A stretch of DNA of 64,000 bases from Apium graveolens. Taxonomy: Eukaryota > Streptophyta > Magnoliopsida > Apiales > Apiaceae. The DNA is taken from positions 17,286,850-17,350,849 of the forward strand of contig NC_133652.1 in assembly GCF_009905375.1 (NCBI RefSeq). Direction: 5' to 3'. The notes under the pieces are model-generated. The model searched no databases and was not told the DNA's origin. It saw nothing but the letters and a program-made list of their open reading frames with translations. How positions within the stretch are numbered: position 1 is the stretch's first letter; each line of letters starts with the position of its first letter. Of this stretch, positions 22,329-33,085 are shown piece after piece. The translations under genes and the position numbers were made by a program.

Positions 22329-23765
22329 TTTTGTTCTGTTGCATCAGACTTTATGATCAGTATTTACAGAATTCAATCTCTTTATGTATTTTGTGCTTAA
22401 TTGAAAAATATGTATAAGTACTGACTGTTGTCTGATCAATGTTTCTAAACTCTGATAGAGATATGTCTGTTTAGGTAACTATTCAATCCTATGAGGATAA
22501 CTGTGCTAGATGCTGACCTAGTAGTCTTCAATAAACAAGGGATCCCATGTAAGAAGTAATTATTTCTGTGGAAATCTATTGACACAAGCAAATTCTGATA
22601 ATTGAGCTTAGTTGAGTTTACTTTGTCTATCTTATTACTAAGTCACAAACTAGAATAATGCTACTCATCTGTTAAATTCCGATGCTAGTAAATCTGTTGA
22701 ATGTACTAAGTGCTGATAAACCTCACTTATCAAAAGAAAAAGAAAGAGAAACAAGGATTAAAAATCAGGTACTCCTTTGAGATCTAGAGTAAAAAAGTGG
22801 AAGGGAAGACCCAAGTGCATTGCTGGTATTAAGTAATATGCATCAGAAAAGCAAATAAAATATTTTCTTGGTGACTTTTCACACTCTATGATTACTGGAG
22901 AAATACTCTGATAATAGCATTAATTCTGATAAGCAGTCGTGACTCACTTACACTGAGAAGCCACTGTAAAATAGAATTTAAAAAGATGCACAAAATTAGC
23001 ACAAAATAGTTGAGGTGGACTCAAGCATGAATTCATTCAATAGTAGGTTTCAGAATATTGACAGGTTTTTAGTAAAGTTTTAGTTATGCCTTATTTCTAA
23101 GATGTACTGAAGTGAATCAGACTTTTCTCTTTGTCTGATATTTAGCTTAATGCACACACTAACCACTCCATATGAATGATGAAAATCACTGTGGGGATCT
23201 ATGTTATTTTAGATGAACAGTCATTGTGTCACATTGCACAAATTCTGAGGACAAGTTCTGATTGCATGTTCTGATGATTAAGTTCTGAAGAATATAAATC
23301 AGAATTTGTGTGAGGACTTACTAAAATAGGCATTCCTTTTTCGAGTTAAGAAATTATGTTATGATGACTGTTAAGTTCTGATATAAGTCTAAGTTCTGAT
23401 ATTACAGTCCGATTCTTTACTTGACTTATTTGTTGATAAAATTTGACAACAGTCTTAGTTTAAACCTGAATACTGTTGAAGTGGAAGATTAATAGTCACT
23501 ATAGTTAAGGATAGTGGTACTCGTACATGAACAGTCAACTTTTACTTGCTTCTTGTGCGCATTAAACCATATTTTCCCTTTCCAATGAATGTTTTTCTTT
23601 TTCCAAGTCTGGGGAGACGAGGTGGAATTAATTCCACCCGTCAGCATTAAATTTCTTTGCGTCTCCTGGCATTCTCTTGCCTATGTAAACAACCACTTCA
23701 CATCAGCCTTCCCATCACCTCTTTTATCACAAAATCACCTTCATACTTTTTCTATCAAAAACACC
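22329..23765 (+). other. Pol to env-like spacer of S1
   Basis: About 1.4 kb without a supported ORF. It carries several copies of AAGTTCTGA (23253, 23373, 23391). A block at about 22950-23220 is shared with S3 (about 37130-37340), so the spacer is old and family specific. The last 120 bp look like a plant 5' leader: pyrimidine-rich, few ATGs, ending AACACCATGG. Confidence 0.6.
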
Positions 23766-23996
23766 ATGGTCAATTACAATATGTTTTTGAACTACGAAAC
23801 ATTCAACATGGAGGTGAGATGTACCGATTGGCAGCAGGAATGGCACGTCACTGCCATTCCTGTTGAGATATGGGACTCTGTTCCCCAGGAGGTACTTACC
23901 CACCTCCTGTTCTTCTACATGGACTACAATCGCCATCTGGAGCGATTGGAGGAGGAAAGGCTGGAAGCTCTCCGCCAACAAGAGCGAATCATTTGA
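23766..23996 (+). CDS. Small ORF of 76 codons between pol and the env-like ORF of S1
   Basis: ATG at 23766 is in a good plant context (ACACCATGGT) and ends at TGA 23994-23996. The upstream frame is open to 23589, but the leader-like sequence argues for 23766. The protein starts MVNYNMFLNYETF, contains WQQEWHVTAIPVEIWDSVPQEV, and ends in a charged helix rich in Glu, Arg and Leu that could form a coiled coil. I see no signal peptide and no known domain. After it comes an AT-rich stretch with AATGAAAT (about 24190) that could end a transcript. It is uninterrupted in an element full of stops. Function unknown. Confidence 0.5.
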   Translation: MVNYNMFLNYETFNMEVRCTDWQQEWHVTAIPVEIWDSVPQEVLTHLLFFYMDYNRHLERLEEERLEALRQQERII

Positions 23997-24520
23997 CTCG
24001 CTATTTTGTTTGTCGAGAGTAGGAAGAAGAAATAATTTATTTTCTTCTTCCTATTTTTCTTCATCATCAGCCTTGCCCTGCTTCTTGAGCTAGGATAAAG
24101 GCTGTTGACGTTAGGTTTAGCAGCTTAGGGAAATCTTGTACAAGTTCTGATGTAATCTCAATTTCATGAATGTATTCTCTTGATATATTAATGAAATTTG
24201 TTTTTTTAAGATCTTGTCTCTGAGATATTTTGTAATGTATTGATAAATCCTGATACATATTCATATTCTGATGACCACATAAATTCTATTTTAACTTAAG
24301 TTCTGATTTTCTTTTATCAGTACTTGCTCGTCCGATTTATTATGGTCATTTTCACTCAATTTTTTTCCAGAATATTGATGTTGCAGTGAAAAATAATTCA
24401 ATAAGTGGGAACAGTTTCCATTTTAAATTAAAACGGTTTCACCTTGATTAATGGAATAACTGGGTAAGTGGAACGGCTTTTCCTTGAAAAACTGCAAGTG
24501 GGTAAGTAATGATTACTGTT

Positions 24521-24536
24521 TTCTCGTGCCCATTAA
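24521..24536 (+). promoter_or_regulatory. Leader motif shared by the two downstream ORFs
   Basis: TTCTCGTGCCCATTAA lies about 230 bp upstream of the env-like ATG. A near copy, TTCTTGTGCGCATTAA, lies at 23550-23565, about 200 bp upstream of the small ORF. S3 has it on its sense strand at 36718-36733. Duplicated position and conservation suggest a function in producing downstream mRNAs; this is inference. Confidence 0.4.
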
Positions 24537-24752
24537 CTATTCGTTTTTACTGCATGTCTGACAGGTGTCCAACAGTTATTTTTTTTCTTTCAAAAGTATA
24601 AGTAAGACAGAGAGAAGATTTTTTAATCTTTTATTTCCTTTCATACTTTTTCTTTCTACTTGCTTTTACTCTCTTTCTTCTTCTAACGTTGGTTTTTCAT
24701 ATAGACATTATATCAAACACCTAACAGGCACTTAAACCTCTCGATTACTTTC

Positions 24753-27700
24753 ATGGCACCTAAGGATTTAATCATTAATGGAGCTAAATTTGTTCCAAAC
24801 AATTATGCTGCTATTCTTGATAATGCTGAAGCTCCGTCTGAATTGCATTTTGTGCAAGACCTTCTTGCACACAGTGAAATCGGGTATGCATTGACCCAAC
24901 CTTCAGTATTCTCAAGCCAACAAGTTCTGACACTTTGGAGGACTGGAAACTTTGATAATGGTGGTCCAAATGGTACTCCTAGTATTGTTTTCGAAGTGGG
25001 TGATTCTTCATATGCAGTCACTCCTGGTACAATACGTAAGGCTCTACATCTCCCAGAAGGATGTACTTTTTCAATTCCAGAGGAATCAGCTCTTCAGGAT
25101 TTAATGGCCAGTTTGGGGTATGAACAGAGTTTGGCAAAGCTTGGACAGTTGAAATGGGCTCATATCAGAAGGGAATGGAGCTTCTTCTTCGACTGCATCA
25201 CTAAAGCTTTTGGGAACAAGTGTTCGAATTTTGATGCCATCCCTATATTGAGTCAGCACATCGGGTATGCCATTATAAACCAAACTCATTTTGATTTTGC
25301 AACGTCTATAATAGGTTTTATTGGGGATAGGATGACAGAGGATAGGAATGTTGTCTACTTTGCTAGATTCTGTCAACTTATATATACTTTTTGTACTGAT
25401 GCACCTCACTTAATCAGTTCCTTAACTCCACCTTTTAAGGTTGCAAAACGATACTTTAATGACCTGGTAAATGCTAACACTAAGAAACCAGTGGTTAGAC
25501 CTTTACAGATTCCTCAGTCTGTGAAGCAGATCTTAGTAAATGCTGATCCTGATTCCTATAGATCTGTTTATCCTGATGTCCAACCAACAAACACCTCCCA
25601 AACACCACAACAACCATCAGAACATACCACCCATACTACTCAACTAACCCTTAGGCAATATATCAAATCCTATCTCTCCACTTTCACAGACAGTTCAACC
25701 CTCATCCTCAGCACCTACTGTGAAGCCTTCATCTTCCAAACCTAAGAGGACAAAGACTGTTCCTCAAACACCTCAAAAGAGAAGGAGGATTGCTTTGAGA
25801 GATGAGTCTGACAGTGAGGAACAGGTTTCAACATCAGAACATATTGTCAAAGAAGCTGAGAAAGTGACTTCTCAGAAGGATTCTGAAATTGGGGGATCTA
25901 GGCTTCTCAAGAGGCTTAGAAGAATAATTGTTCCTGAAACTCCCAAGGAATCCATATCTACAAAGAGATACAAGAAACAGAGGGCAAAAATGCCAGTTTC
26001 AGATGAAGAAGCAGCAGCTAAGGAAGGAGATCAGGAATCTCTGATCTCACAAGAAAATGAATTTGCTAAAGTCACTTCTTCTTCATCAACTCCATCTCAG
26101 GAGGATATTCCTGAACAGACCAACACACCATTTGTGTCTCCTGCTCAAAAGTTTGTATCTCCTGTTAATATAGGCACAAGTGCTGATATTGATATCCAGA
26201 ACTTGGTTGTGCCTGAAGTAATTCTCTTAGAATCTCCAACAATAACTAATCCATCAACCACACCTGTTACTGATGTTGTTCAAACTCTAGAGTTATCTAC
26301 TACACCTTCTCTGCATCTAGATGCCGATGATCAGAATTTAGGTGAGCATCAGGATATGGCTGTTGATCAGAACTTAGAACCAGATCAGCACTTAGAGGAT
26401 GCTGAAGCCTCCATTGCTACTCACACTGTTGTTTTATCAGAAGATACTGATTCTGTAAGTTCTGATGCTGCAAATACTGGAGATACAGGTGATGCTGCTC
26501 CAAATGTAGATGCTGATGAAGCAGGTCCTTCAGGACATGCTCCTCAACAAACTATTTTTAAATCTGAACTTGTTAAGAAGTTTGTTACCAGAGAAGCACC
26601 AGTTCCTTGGAGTGAAATTCCTGCAGGACAGGAGTGGACTAAGGAATGGAACTCAGTTTCCTGTGTTCCAACTGCAAAGCATCTTGCTGAGCACTTGACA
26701 AAAGCTGATGAAATGTTAATTTCTGATGATTTTAAAACCCAGCTTAGAGTCACTGCATTGAGTACTAAACATCTACAAGGTCTCCATTCAACTACTCATG
26801 CAGAGCTACACAAGATTCAGGAAGAATTCATCAAACAGGACCAATTTCAGAAAATTGACAAGAAAAAGTTCTTCCAACCTACCTTTGACAGGATTATATT
26901 GAGAAGACTCAAGAGAAACAACAAGCTCAGATTGATGATATTCTGAAAAATCAAGCTTCTCAGCAATCTCAACTTACTGAAATCCAGGACTCAGTGGAAT
27001 TGCTTATCTCTCTTCTACTACCTGCTGATGCCAAAAAGGGGGAGAGAGTAATTAAGTCCAAATGCAAGACTGCCAAGACACTGAAAGGGAAGGATGATGA
27101 AAAGGATGATCAAGGAAACTCTGGAATGGGTAGAGGTCGTAGTCAAGGTAGAGGTTTCTCATCAAGAAAAGCTGAAATCACAAGTTACAGGACAAGTTCT
27201 GATACTGGGAAAAGAATTAGTTCTGCTACTGGTAAAAGGATAAGTTCTGATGAACTTTTAGATCTTGATGAAGAAATGTCAAGACAGTTATTTCTTCGGA
27301 AAAATCCAGGAATGGACTTGGAGAGTTTAATGGAAGAAGAAGCCAGACTTAAATCAGAGAAAGTCACATCTAAATCTGAAGCTTCTGGTAAAAAGACACT
27401 TCCAAAACTCAAAGGTATTGTGATAAAAGAAAGGATAAATACTGAAGCAACATTGACTAAATCACAACCGCAGATAGATCCAAGATCCAAGGGTAAAGAA
27501 AAGGTTGGTGAACCTATCAAGGTTTATGTGCCTCCTGAGAATGAAGAAATCACTGATAAAAAGGATGATCTTGCTCTGACTTCAAGAAAAGTTCTTAAAA
27601 CAACCTCTGACATGGCTCAAGTTGTTCAGAGTCAAGAGACAGTAAGTTCTGATATTCCAAAGAAGCAAGTAACCTCTGACATAGCTCAAGTTAACTTGAT

Positions 27701-28493
27701 ATTAGAAGATAGATCAAAGACACTCCTACCAGGATTCACTAAAGCAAAACAGACTCAACCTTTGAAGACTGCTGCAAGTGGTTTTGAAGCAAGAGTAGTT
27801 ACTGGAAAGGAAGCAAGAGATAAAACTGGATTGGGAAGTGCTGATGAAAGAAGAATACATAACACTACCAATGATCCAACTTCCTTGAGTGAACAAGGTA
27901 TTGGAGCAACTCCTGAGAGATTGAATCAACTGGAATCTGTACAAATGGTTTACCATACCTACTTGAAAGAACACATCTTGTTGTACTTCATGACAGATGG
28001 TAGGGTTTATCATATAAGGCAAAATGCCATTCCATTGAAGTATTTTGAAGAACTGGAGCATGTACTATTCTTACTTCAAGTGAATGACAGATTAACAGAA
28101 AGTGCTGCAAACTATTTGAAGGATCAGATTGAGAGACAGAAAAGGCTTTATTCTGTTAAGTCTGACAGCACATATCTTCCAAAGTACAGAGATCACAAGG
28201 GTGATATAGTTGAAATGAAGCCCAACACTGCTAAGATTATAACTACCTTTCTAGGTTACATGGCTGTGGAATTCAATCTTGAGTCTGATAAAGCATATTT
28301 GATCAGACTGGATCAGGATATAAGAAAAGCTAAGATTAATGATCTCAGGGCTGCAATCTTTTAAATTGGTGAAGATACTGCAGAGCTTAAAGATGCTAAA
28401 AGGAGGATGATTGATGAACTTAGATATGCTGAGAAATGTTTGTTGAAGAACTATCTCAGAACAGCTCCTGACATCAGAGAGATCAGAAGATGA
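24753..28493 (+). pseudogene. Env-like ORF of S1, two frameshifts and one late stop
   Basis: ATG 24753 (MAPKDLIING) follows a clear leader. The first 290 codons form a compact domain with LTLWRTGNFDNGG, IVFEVGDSSYAVTP and WSFFFDCITKAFG. The frame shifts by one near 25650, continues as a Ser/Pro/Glu-rich linker (25720-26946), shifts again near 26890, and continues through a Gln-rich coiled-coil-like part and a C-terminal domain (26994-28364). A TAA at 28362-28364 (probably CAA) precedes a readable tail ending at TGA 28491-28493. S3 retains the C-terminal part only. Sireviruses often carry such an ORF; I see no clear transmembrane segment, so envelope function is not supported. Role unknown. 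Confidence 0.7.
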
Positions 28494-28686
28494 AGCCAAG
28501 TCAAGATCTACAACTGATTAAATTTTGATATTTGTATAGACTGAAGCTGTTATCAGAAGTTAAATGTTGGTAAAGCTTTAAGGACTGTAAGTTGTAGTTA
28601 TCTAGTCTAATTCTCATATATTTGTACTTAATGTTTTTGACATCATCAAATATATGTTAAACTTGTATATTATGCTAATTTACAAG
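28494..28686 (+). other. 3' noncoding region of S1
   Basis: About 190 bp of AT-rich sequence between the env-like frame and the polypurine tract. A block around TTTTTGACATCATCAAAT is shared with S3 in reverse orientation near 34480-34500. Nothing else seen. Confidence 0.5.
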
Positions 28687-28697
28687 TTGGGGGAGAT
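28687..28697 (+). promoter_or_regulatory. Polypurine tract of S1
   Basis: TTGGGGGAGAT directly abuts the 3' LTR start TGTTAGATAT at 28698. S3 has the same tract on the minus strand. Confidence 0.9.
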
Positions 28698-29289
28698 TGT
28701 TAGATATATTTGATAATGTCATGGCTAATATGATTTATGTTTAGTTTTCAGATCTTACTTAAACAGGATAAATCAGTACTTACTGGAAGTCAGGACTTAA
28801 GGATATCAGTACTTATATTATCAAGAGATAATCATCAGAAGATGGATATCACAACTTAAGTGCTGAAGGACGTTCATATAAGGACAGTAGCTGATTAAAG
28901 GAAAGAAGATCGAGATAAACATAAGAAGAGATATGCATGAAGAAGGAATTCTATAAAGAATAGAATACTTGGAAGAAAAGATATTTGATTGATATATTTT
29001 AGGAAGCAGAATTATATTCCATATCAATTAGCGATTATCTTGTAACTGTGTAGTATATAAACACAGACATAGGGTTTATACTATAATTGTTATCATATTC
29101 GAGAAGATTATTCGTATTAACCCTAGTAGCTCTCGTGATATTTGTTCATCACTGAGAGGTAACAGTTCCATACTGTAACAGAGTTTATTGTTTCAATAAA
29201 GTTTGTTTTCTGTTACTTGTGATATTAAAGTTCGATTTGATTGTACTTTACACTGTATTCACCCCCTCTACAGTGTGTGTGACCTAACA
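28698..29289 (+). repeat. 3' LTR of S1
   Basis: It ends CCTAACA at 29289, followed by the target duplication ACTTA (29290-29294). It differs from the 5' LTR by about 25-30 substitutions and small changes by eye, spread over its length. Confidence 0.93.
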
Positions 29290-29294
29290 ACTTA

Positions 29295-29811
29295 TACTAC
29301 TTAACACTATAGACATGCGAATACGTTGAAATCATACCAGGATAAAGACGATAGCAGAAATATTCGTACATGAAAACCTGTAACTAATAATATTCGAGAA
29401 ATATAAATTTTGTAACCGAAAGCACTCACATAAAAAAACATGAGTAAATTATATATCATTATTAACGTATAATCGTGCTACCCATGAATAATTTTGAACA
29501 AGTATTTATTTTAATATTATTTATGTATATATATTTTTCATTAGTAGAAGAACAAATTATAGTCGATTATACATTATAAAAATATAGGATTTATGGTATC
29601 TTGTGTCGTAGTTCGTGTATCTTAAAAATAATAGCATAAAGTCTAAATAAAATATGTTATTAATAAAAATTGACCTTTAATTTCTCAGAATAGGTCAAGT
29701 ATTAGATAATAAAAATGTTTAATATAATTTGCGAGATTCGAACCTTAAATCTATAACAATAATTAAGATATTAGAATAAAGAATATTTTTTTATATAACA
29801 TTTAACTATTC
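29295..29811. other. AT-rich spacer
   Basis: It begins with the right half of the repeat into which S1 inserted (up to about 29320). The rest is AT-rich with no recognisable feature. Confidence 0.5.
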
Positions 29812-29814
29812 TCA

Positions 29815-30021
29815 ACTATTAGCGGCTTGTCGAGCATTTGACAAACTCCCACAATCCATTTCAAATAGGATTTGTCCTGTGGACACATGAGCAATCCAAC
29901 CCGTAGGATTTCCTTTTCCTCTTCCCATTCTGGCTTCTGTAGGTTTGCGGATAATAGGGAGATCCGCGAGAACTCTTGCCCATACCTTACCATTTTTTCG
30001 GAATTGTCCGCTCATAGGCAT
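29815..30021 (-). pseudogene. rpl16: Fragment of mitochondrial ribosomal protein L16 (nuclear mitochondrial insertion)
   Basis: The minus strand encodes MSGQFRKNGKVWARVLADLP, then KPTEARMGRGKGNPTGWIAHV and GQILFEMD, ending near SLSNARQAA. These are hallmark blocks of plant mitochondrial L16; the wording MSGQF and GRGKGNPTGWIA is mitochondrial rather than plastid type. About 67 codons are present without a stop. The N-terminus and the last residues are missing, and similarity ends abruptly at about 29820 and 30021 in AT-rich DNA. The base composition is clearly richer in GC than its surroundings. It is best read as a small nuclear copy of mitochondrial DNA. A remnant of a functional gene transfer is less likely because no leader or targeting sequence is visible. 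Confidence 0.82.
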
Positions 30022-30851
30022 ATACTTTTAATATATTTTTTGATAATTTTTTAGGGCAAGTTTACACAAATAACCAAACTTGCCCTTTCTTTTTCCTTTT
30101 TTTTCTTTTTGAAAAACAATAACGATGATAAAAATTTATTCAAAATCATAAGAGATTCAATTATCGATAAATTTGAGATTAGTCAAGGCTGATTATTTTA
30201 AAAAAGGATAAAACTTAATAATAACAAGTATTATGCTCATATTACATATACTTTATTATATATTTTTTTAATATTAAATTTTTATGTATATATATAACAA
30301 TTTAATTTTTAATTTTTTTGATATTGTTGTATAAATATTTATATTTCATAGTTACATACACTTATAAATATTTAAATATAATAAATTATACCTATGACAT
30401 ATATTATTATATGTTTCAAGATACGCAAGTGCACACAAAATTTGATTTAATTTATGATTTGCCTTAGCAAGGACGATATATATAAGTATATGTTGTACGT
30501 ATTCTCCGAATTGTTACATACATTATGGTACTGTATAATATATATTTATCTATATATGTACATGTTCTCAAATATTCTAATCAGTTGTTTGTTCAACCCT
30601 GTTTAATTGATTTTTTTTATTTTAAAATGTCAAAATAATATTTATACTTCACGTTTTTATTAAACGACACTCCAATCAGTAGTGAGTATTTAACTCATGT
30701 CATATTGTCTTCTAGTAGGTAATTAGGGGAATCTAGAACTGAGAGAGATACTCTTAATTTTGATTTGATGGAACTTCTGGATTTGAAGCATTATTTAATA
30801 TTTTAATAATTATTTAAATATTTGGTTCTTCTTAATTACTGATTTGAACTA
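30022..30851. other. AT-rich spacer with a small hairpin
   Basis: An 11-bp perfect inverted repeat, AGGGCAAGTTT (30053-30063) and AAACTTGCCCT (30076-30086), with a 12-base loop lies just beyond the rpl16 fragment. The rest is AT-rich without a supported feature. The 5 bp AACTA before S2 (30847-30851) are its target duplication. Confidence 0.5.
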
Positions 30852-31445
30852 TGTTAGATATATTTGATAATGTCATGGCTAATGTGATTTATGTTTAGTT
30901 TTCAGATCTTACTTAAACAGGATAAATCAGTACTTACTGGAAGTCAGGACTTAAGGATATCAGTACTTATATTATCAGGAGATAATCATCAGAAGACGGA
31001 TATCAGAACTTAAGTACTAAAGGACGTTCAGATAAGGACAACAACTGATTAAAGGAAAGAAGATCGAGATAAACATAAGTAGAGATATGCATGAATGAGG
31101 AATTCTATGTAGAATAGAATACTTGGAAGAAAATATATCTTATTGATATATTTTAGGAAGCAGAATTATATTCCATATCAATTAGCGATTATCTTGTAAC
31201 TGTGTAATATATAAACACAGATATAGGGTTTACACTATAAGTGTTATCATATTCGAGAAGATTATTCATTGTAACCCTAGCAGCTCTCGTGATATTTGTT
31301 CATCACTGAGAGGTAACAGTTCCATACTGTAACAGAGTTTATTGTTTCAATAAAGTTTGTTTTCTGTTACTTGAGTTATTAAAGTTCGATTTGATTGTAC
31401 TATACACTGTATTCACCCCCTCTACAGTGTGTGTGTGACCTAACA
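30852..31445 (+). repeat. 5' LTR of S2, with PBS following
   Basis: 594 bp from TGTTAGATAT to CCTAACA. The initiator tRNA-Met PBS TGGTATCAGAGCC follows at 31448-31460. It is closer to the S1 5' LTR than the S1 3' LTR is. Confidence 0.92.
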
Positions 31446-31501
31446 AGTGGTATCAGAGCCTATCTGTTAACGCACAAACAGTTTAAGATCCAAACACAAT
31501 C

Positions 31502-33085
31502 ATGTCTGAAACAAAAACTCTAACTAAGCCCACCAAAACTGAAGAACCTCCTAAGACACAAATTCAAAGCCGATATGAGACCATCAGAGTTCCCATATTG
31601 AGACCATCTGAATATCCCATATGGAAGGTGAGGATGACCATGTTTCTGGAAGCAACAGATCCATAATATCTTGATAGAATCAAGGAAGGACCTCACAAAC
31701 CAACCAAGCTCGCGGTTGCAGTTGCAGGTGAAGCAGGAAAGACTGTACAAAAGGAGAAGAGTGATTACACTGCTGAAGATATCACATCAATTGCTAAGGA
31801 TGCTAAGGTACGACACTTACTGCATAGTGCCATTGATAATGTAATGTCAAACAGGGTAATAAACTGCAAGACTGCAAAGGAGATATGGGATGCCCTGGAA
31901 ACAAGGTGTCAGGGAACTGATACGATTAAAAAGAAGAGGAAGACAATACTCACTCAAGAGTATGAACACTTTGACTCAAAGGCTAATGAGTCATTGACTG
32001 ATTTATATGATAGATTTGTCAAACTCTTGAATGATCTGTCACTGGTTGATAAGGAGTATGATCTTGAAGATTCAAACCTTAAATTCCTGTTAGCTCTTCC
32101 TGAATGCTGGGATTTGAAGGCAACAACAATAAGAGACAACTACAATCTTGATGAAACAACTCTTGATGAAATTTATGGAATGCTCAAGACTCATGAACTT
32201 GAGATGGAACAAAGAAGCAAGAGGAAAGGAGGAAAGTCAAGGACAGTTTCTCTTAAGGCTGAAGAAGAATTCCCCAAGGCAGCGACCTCAAGGAAAGATA
32301 AGGGTAAAGCTCTTTTCACAAAGTCTGATACTGAGTCATCAAGTTCTGAAAGTGATGATGACTCGGATTCTGAAAGCTTGCATGAGACTGATGCTGATGA
32401 GGAGATGATGAAGCTGTGTGCTCTTATGGTGAAAGGGATCACAAAGATTGCATACAGGAAGTTCAGGAAGGGAAAGAAGTTTTCCAGGAAAGGCACAAGT
32501 TCTGATAAGAAGAATTTCAGAAGATTTGAGGGCAAAGGAGGAAAGTCTGATAGAGGAGATTATACCAATGTCAAATGTTATAACTGTGGTGAAAAAGGCC
32601 ACATATCTCCTGATTGCAAAAAAGTAAAGGGTGACAAAGGCAAGACTCTTGTCACAAAGAAGAAAAGATGGAAAGACACCTCAGACTCTGAAAGTGAGGA
32701 GAACTATGCATTGATGGCAAATGCTGATAAAGAAAGTGCTGAGAGCAGTTCTGAAGCTGCTGAAATAAAGGTACCTCAGACTACTTATGCTTTTCATACT
32801 GATGATATTGATGAGTTGAGAAGATATCTTAAAACCATGTTTGTTAGTTATAGAGATCAAACTTTAACATGTGAAAGATTAACTTCTGAAAATCTTGCTT
32901 TTAAGAAAATAAATGATTTCTTAGAAAAAGAGTTAGTTATGTTCCATCAAACTCAGAAGGATAGAGATGCTGCTTTTTATGTTAGGGATGAAGTGCTAAA
33001 AATGAATGAATCTCTAAAAACTGAGTTAGAAAAGGAAAAAGAGATTATAAGGACTTGGACTTTGATAATGTCATGGCTAATGTGA
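31502..33085 (+). pseudogene. Gag of S2, truncated, fused to LTR sequence
   Basis: The start MSETKTLTKP is equivalent to that of S1, and the sequence is about 99 percent the same by eye up to 33060. It has the same early TAA (31664-31666) as S1, so both descend from a copy already carrying that mutation. From ATG 31844 the frame is open for 413 codons, through the knuckle CYNCGEKGHISPDC and the start of the coiled-coil part. It then runs a few codons into LTR sequence and stops at 33085. The 17919 TAG of S1 is CAG here. Confidence 0.88.

Larger units (their letters stand above)
15994..29289 (+). mobile_element. S1: Sirevirus-type Ty1/copia element, structurally full length
   Basis: This 13.3-kb element has LTRs of 594 and 592 bp beginning TGTTAGATAT and ending CCTAACA, flanked by a perfect 5-bp duplication ACTTA (15989-15993 and 29290-29294). 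An initiator tRNA-Met PBS follows the 5' LTR and a polypurine tract precedes the 3' LTR. Gag, protease, integrase, RT and RNase H are in one frame (16644-22328), with integrase before RT as in copia. A long region 3' of pol carries a small ORF and an env-like ORF, the layout of the Sirevirus lineage. Seven in-frame stops break gag-pol and the env-like ORF is frameshifted. The two LTRs differ by roughly 25-30 changes by eye, more than the 5' LTR differs from that of S2. Confidence 0.93.

Noticed and set aside
24753..28493. S1 as an endogenous virus with a true envelope
   Set aside because: No signal peptide or membrane span could be seen in the 3' ORF; the element fits plant Sireviruses.
29815..30021. 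Plastid origin of the L16 fragment
   Set aside because: The blocks MSGQF and GRGKGNPTGWIA fit the mitochondrial protein better than the plastid one as I remember them.
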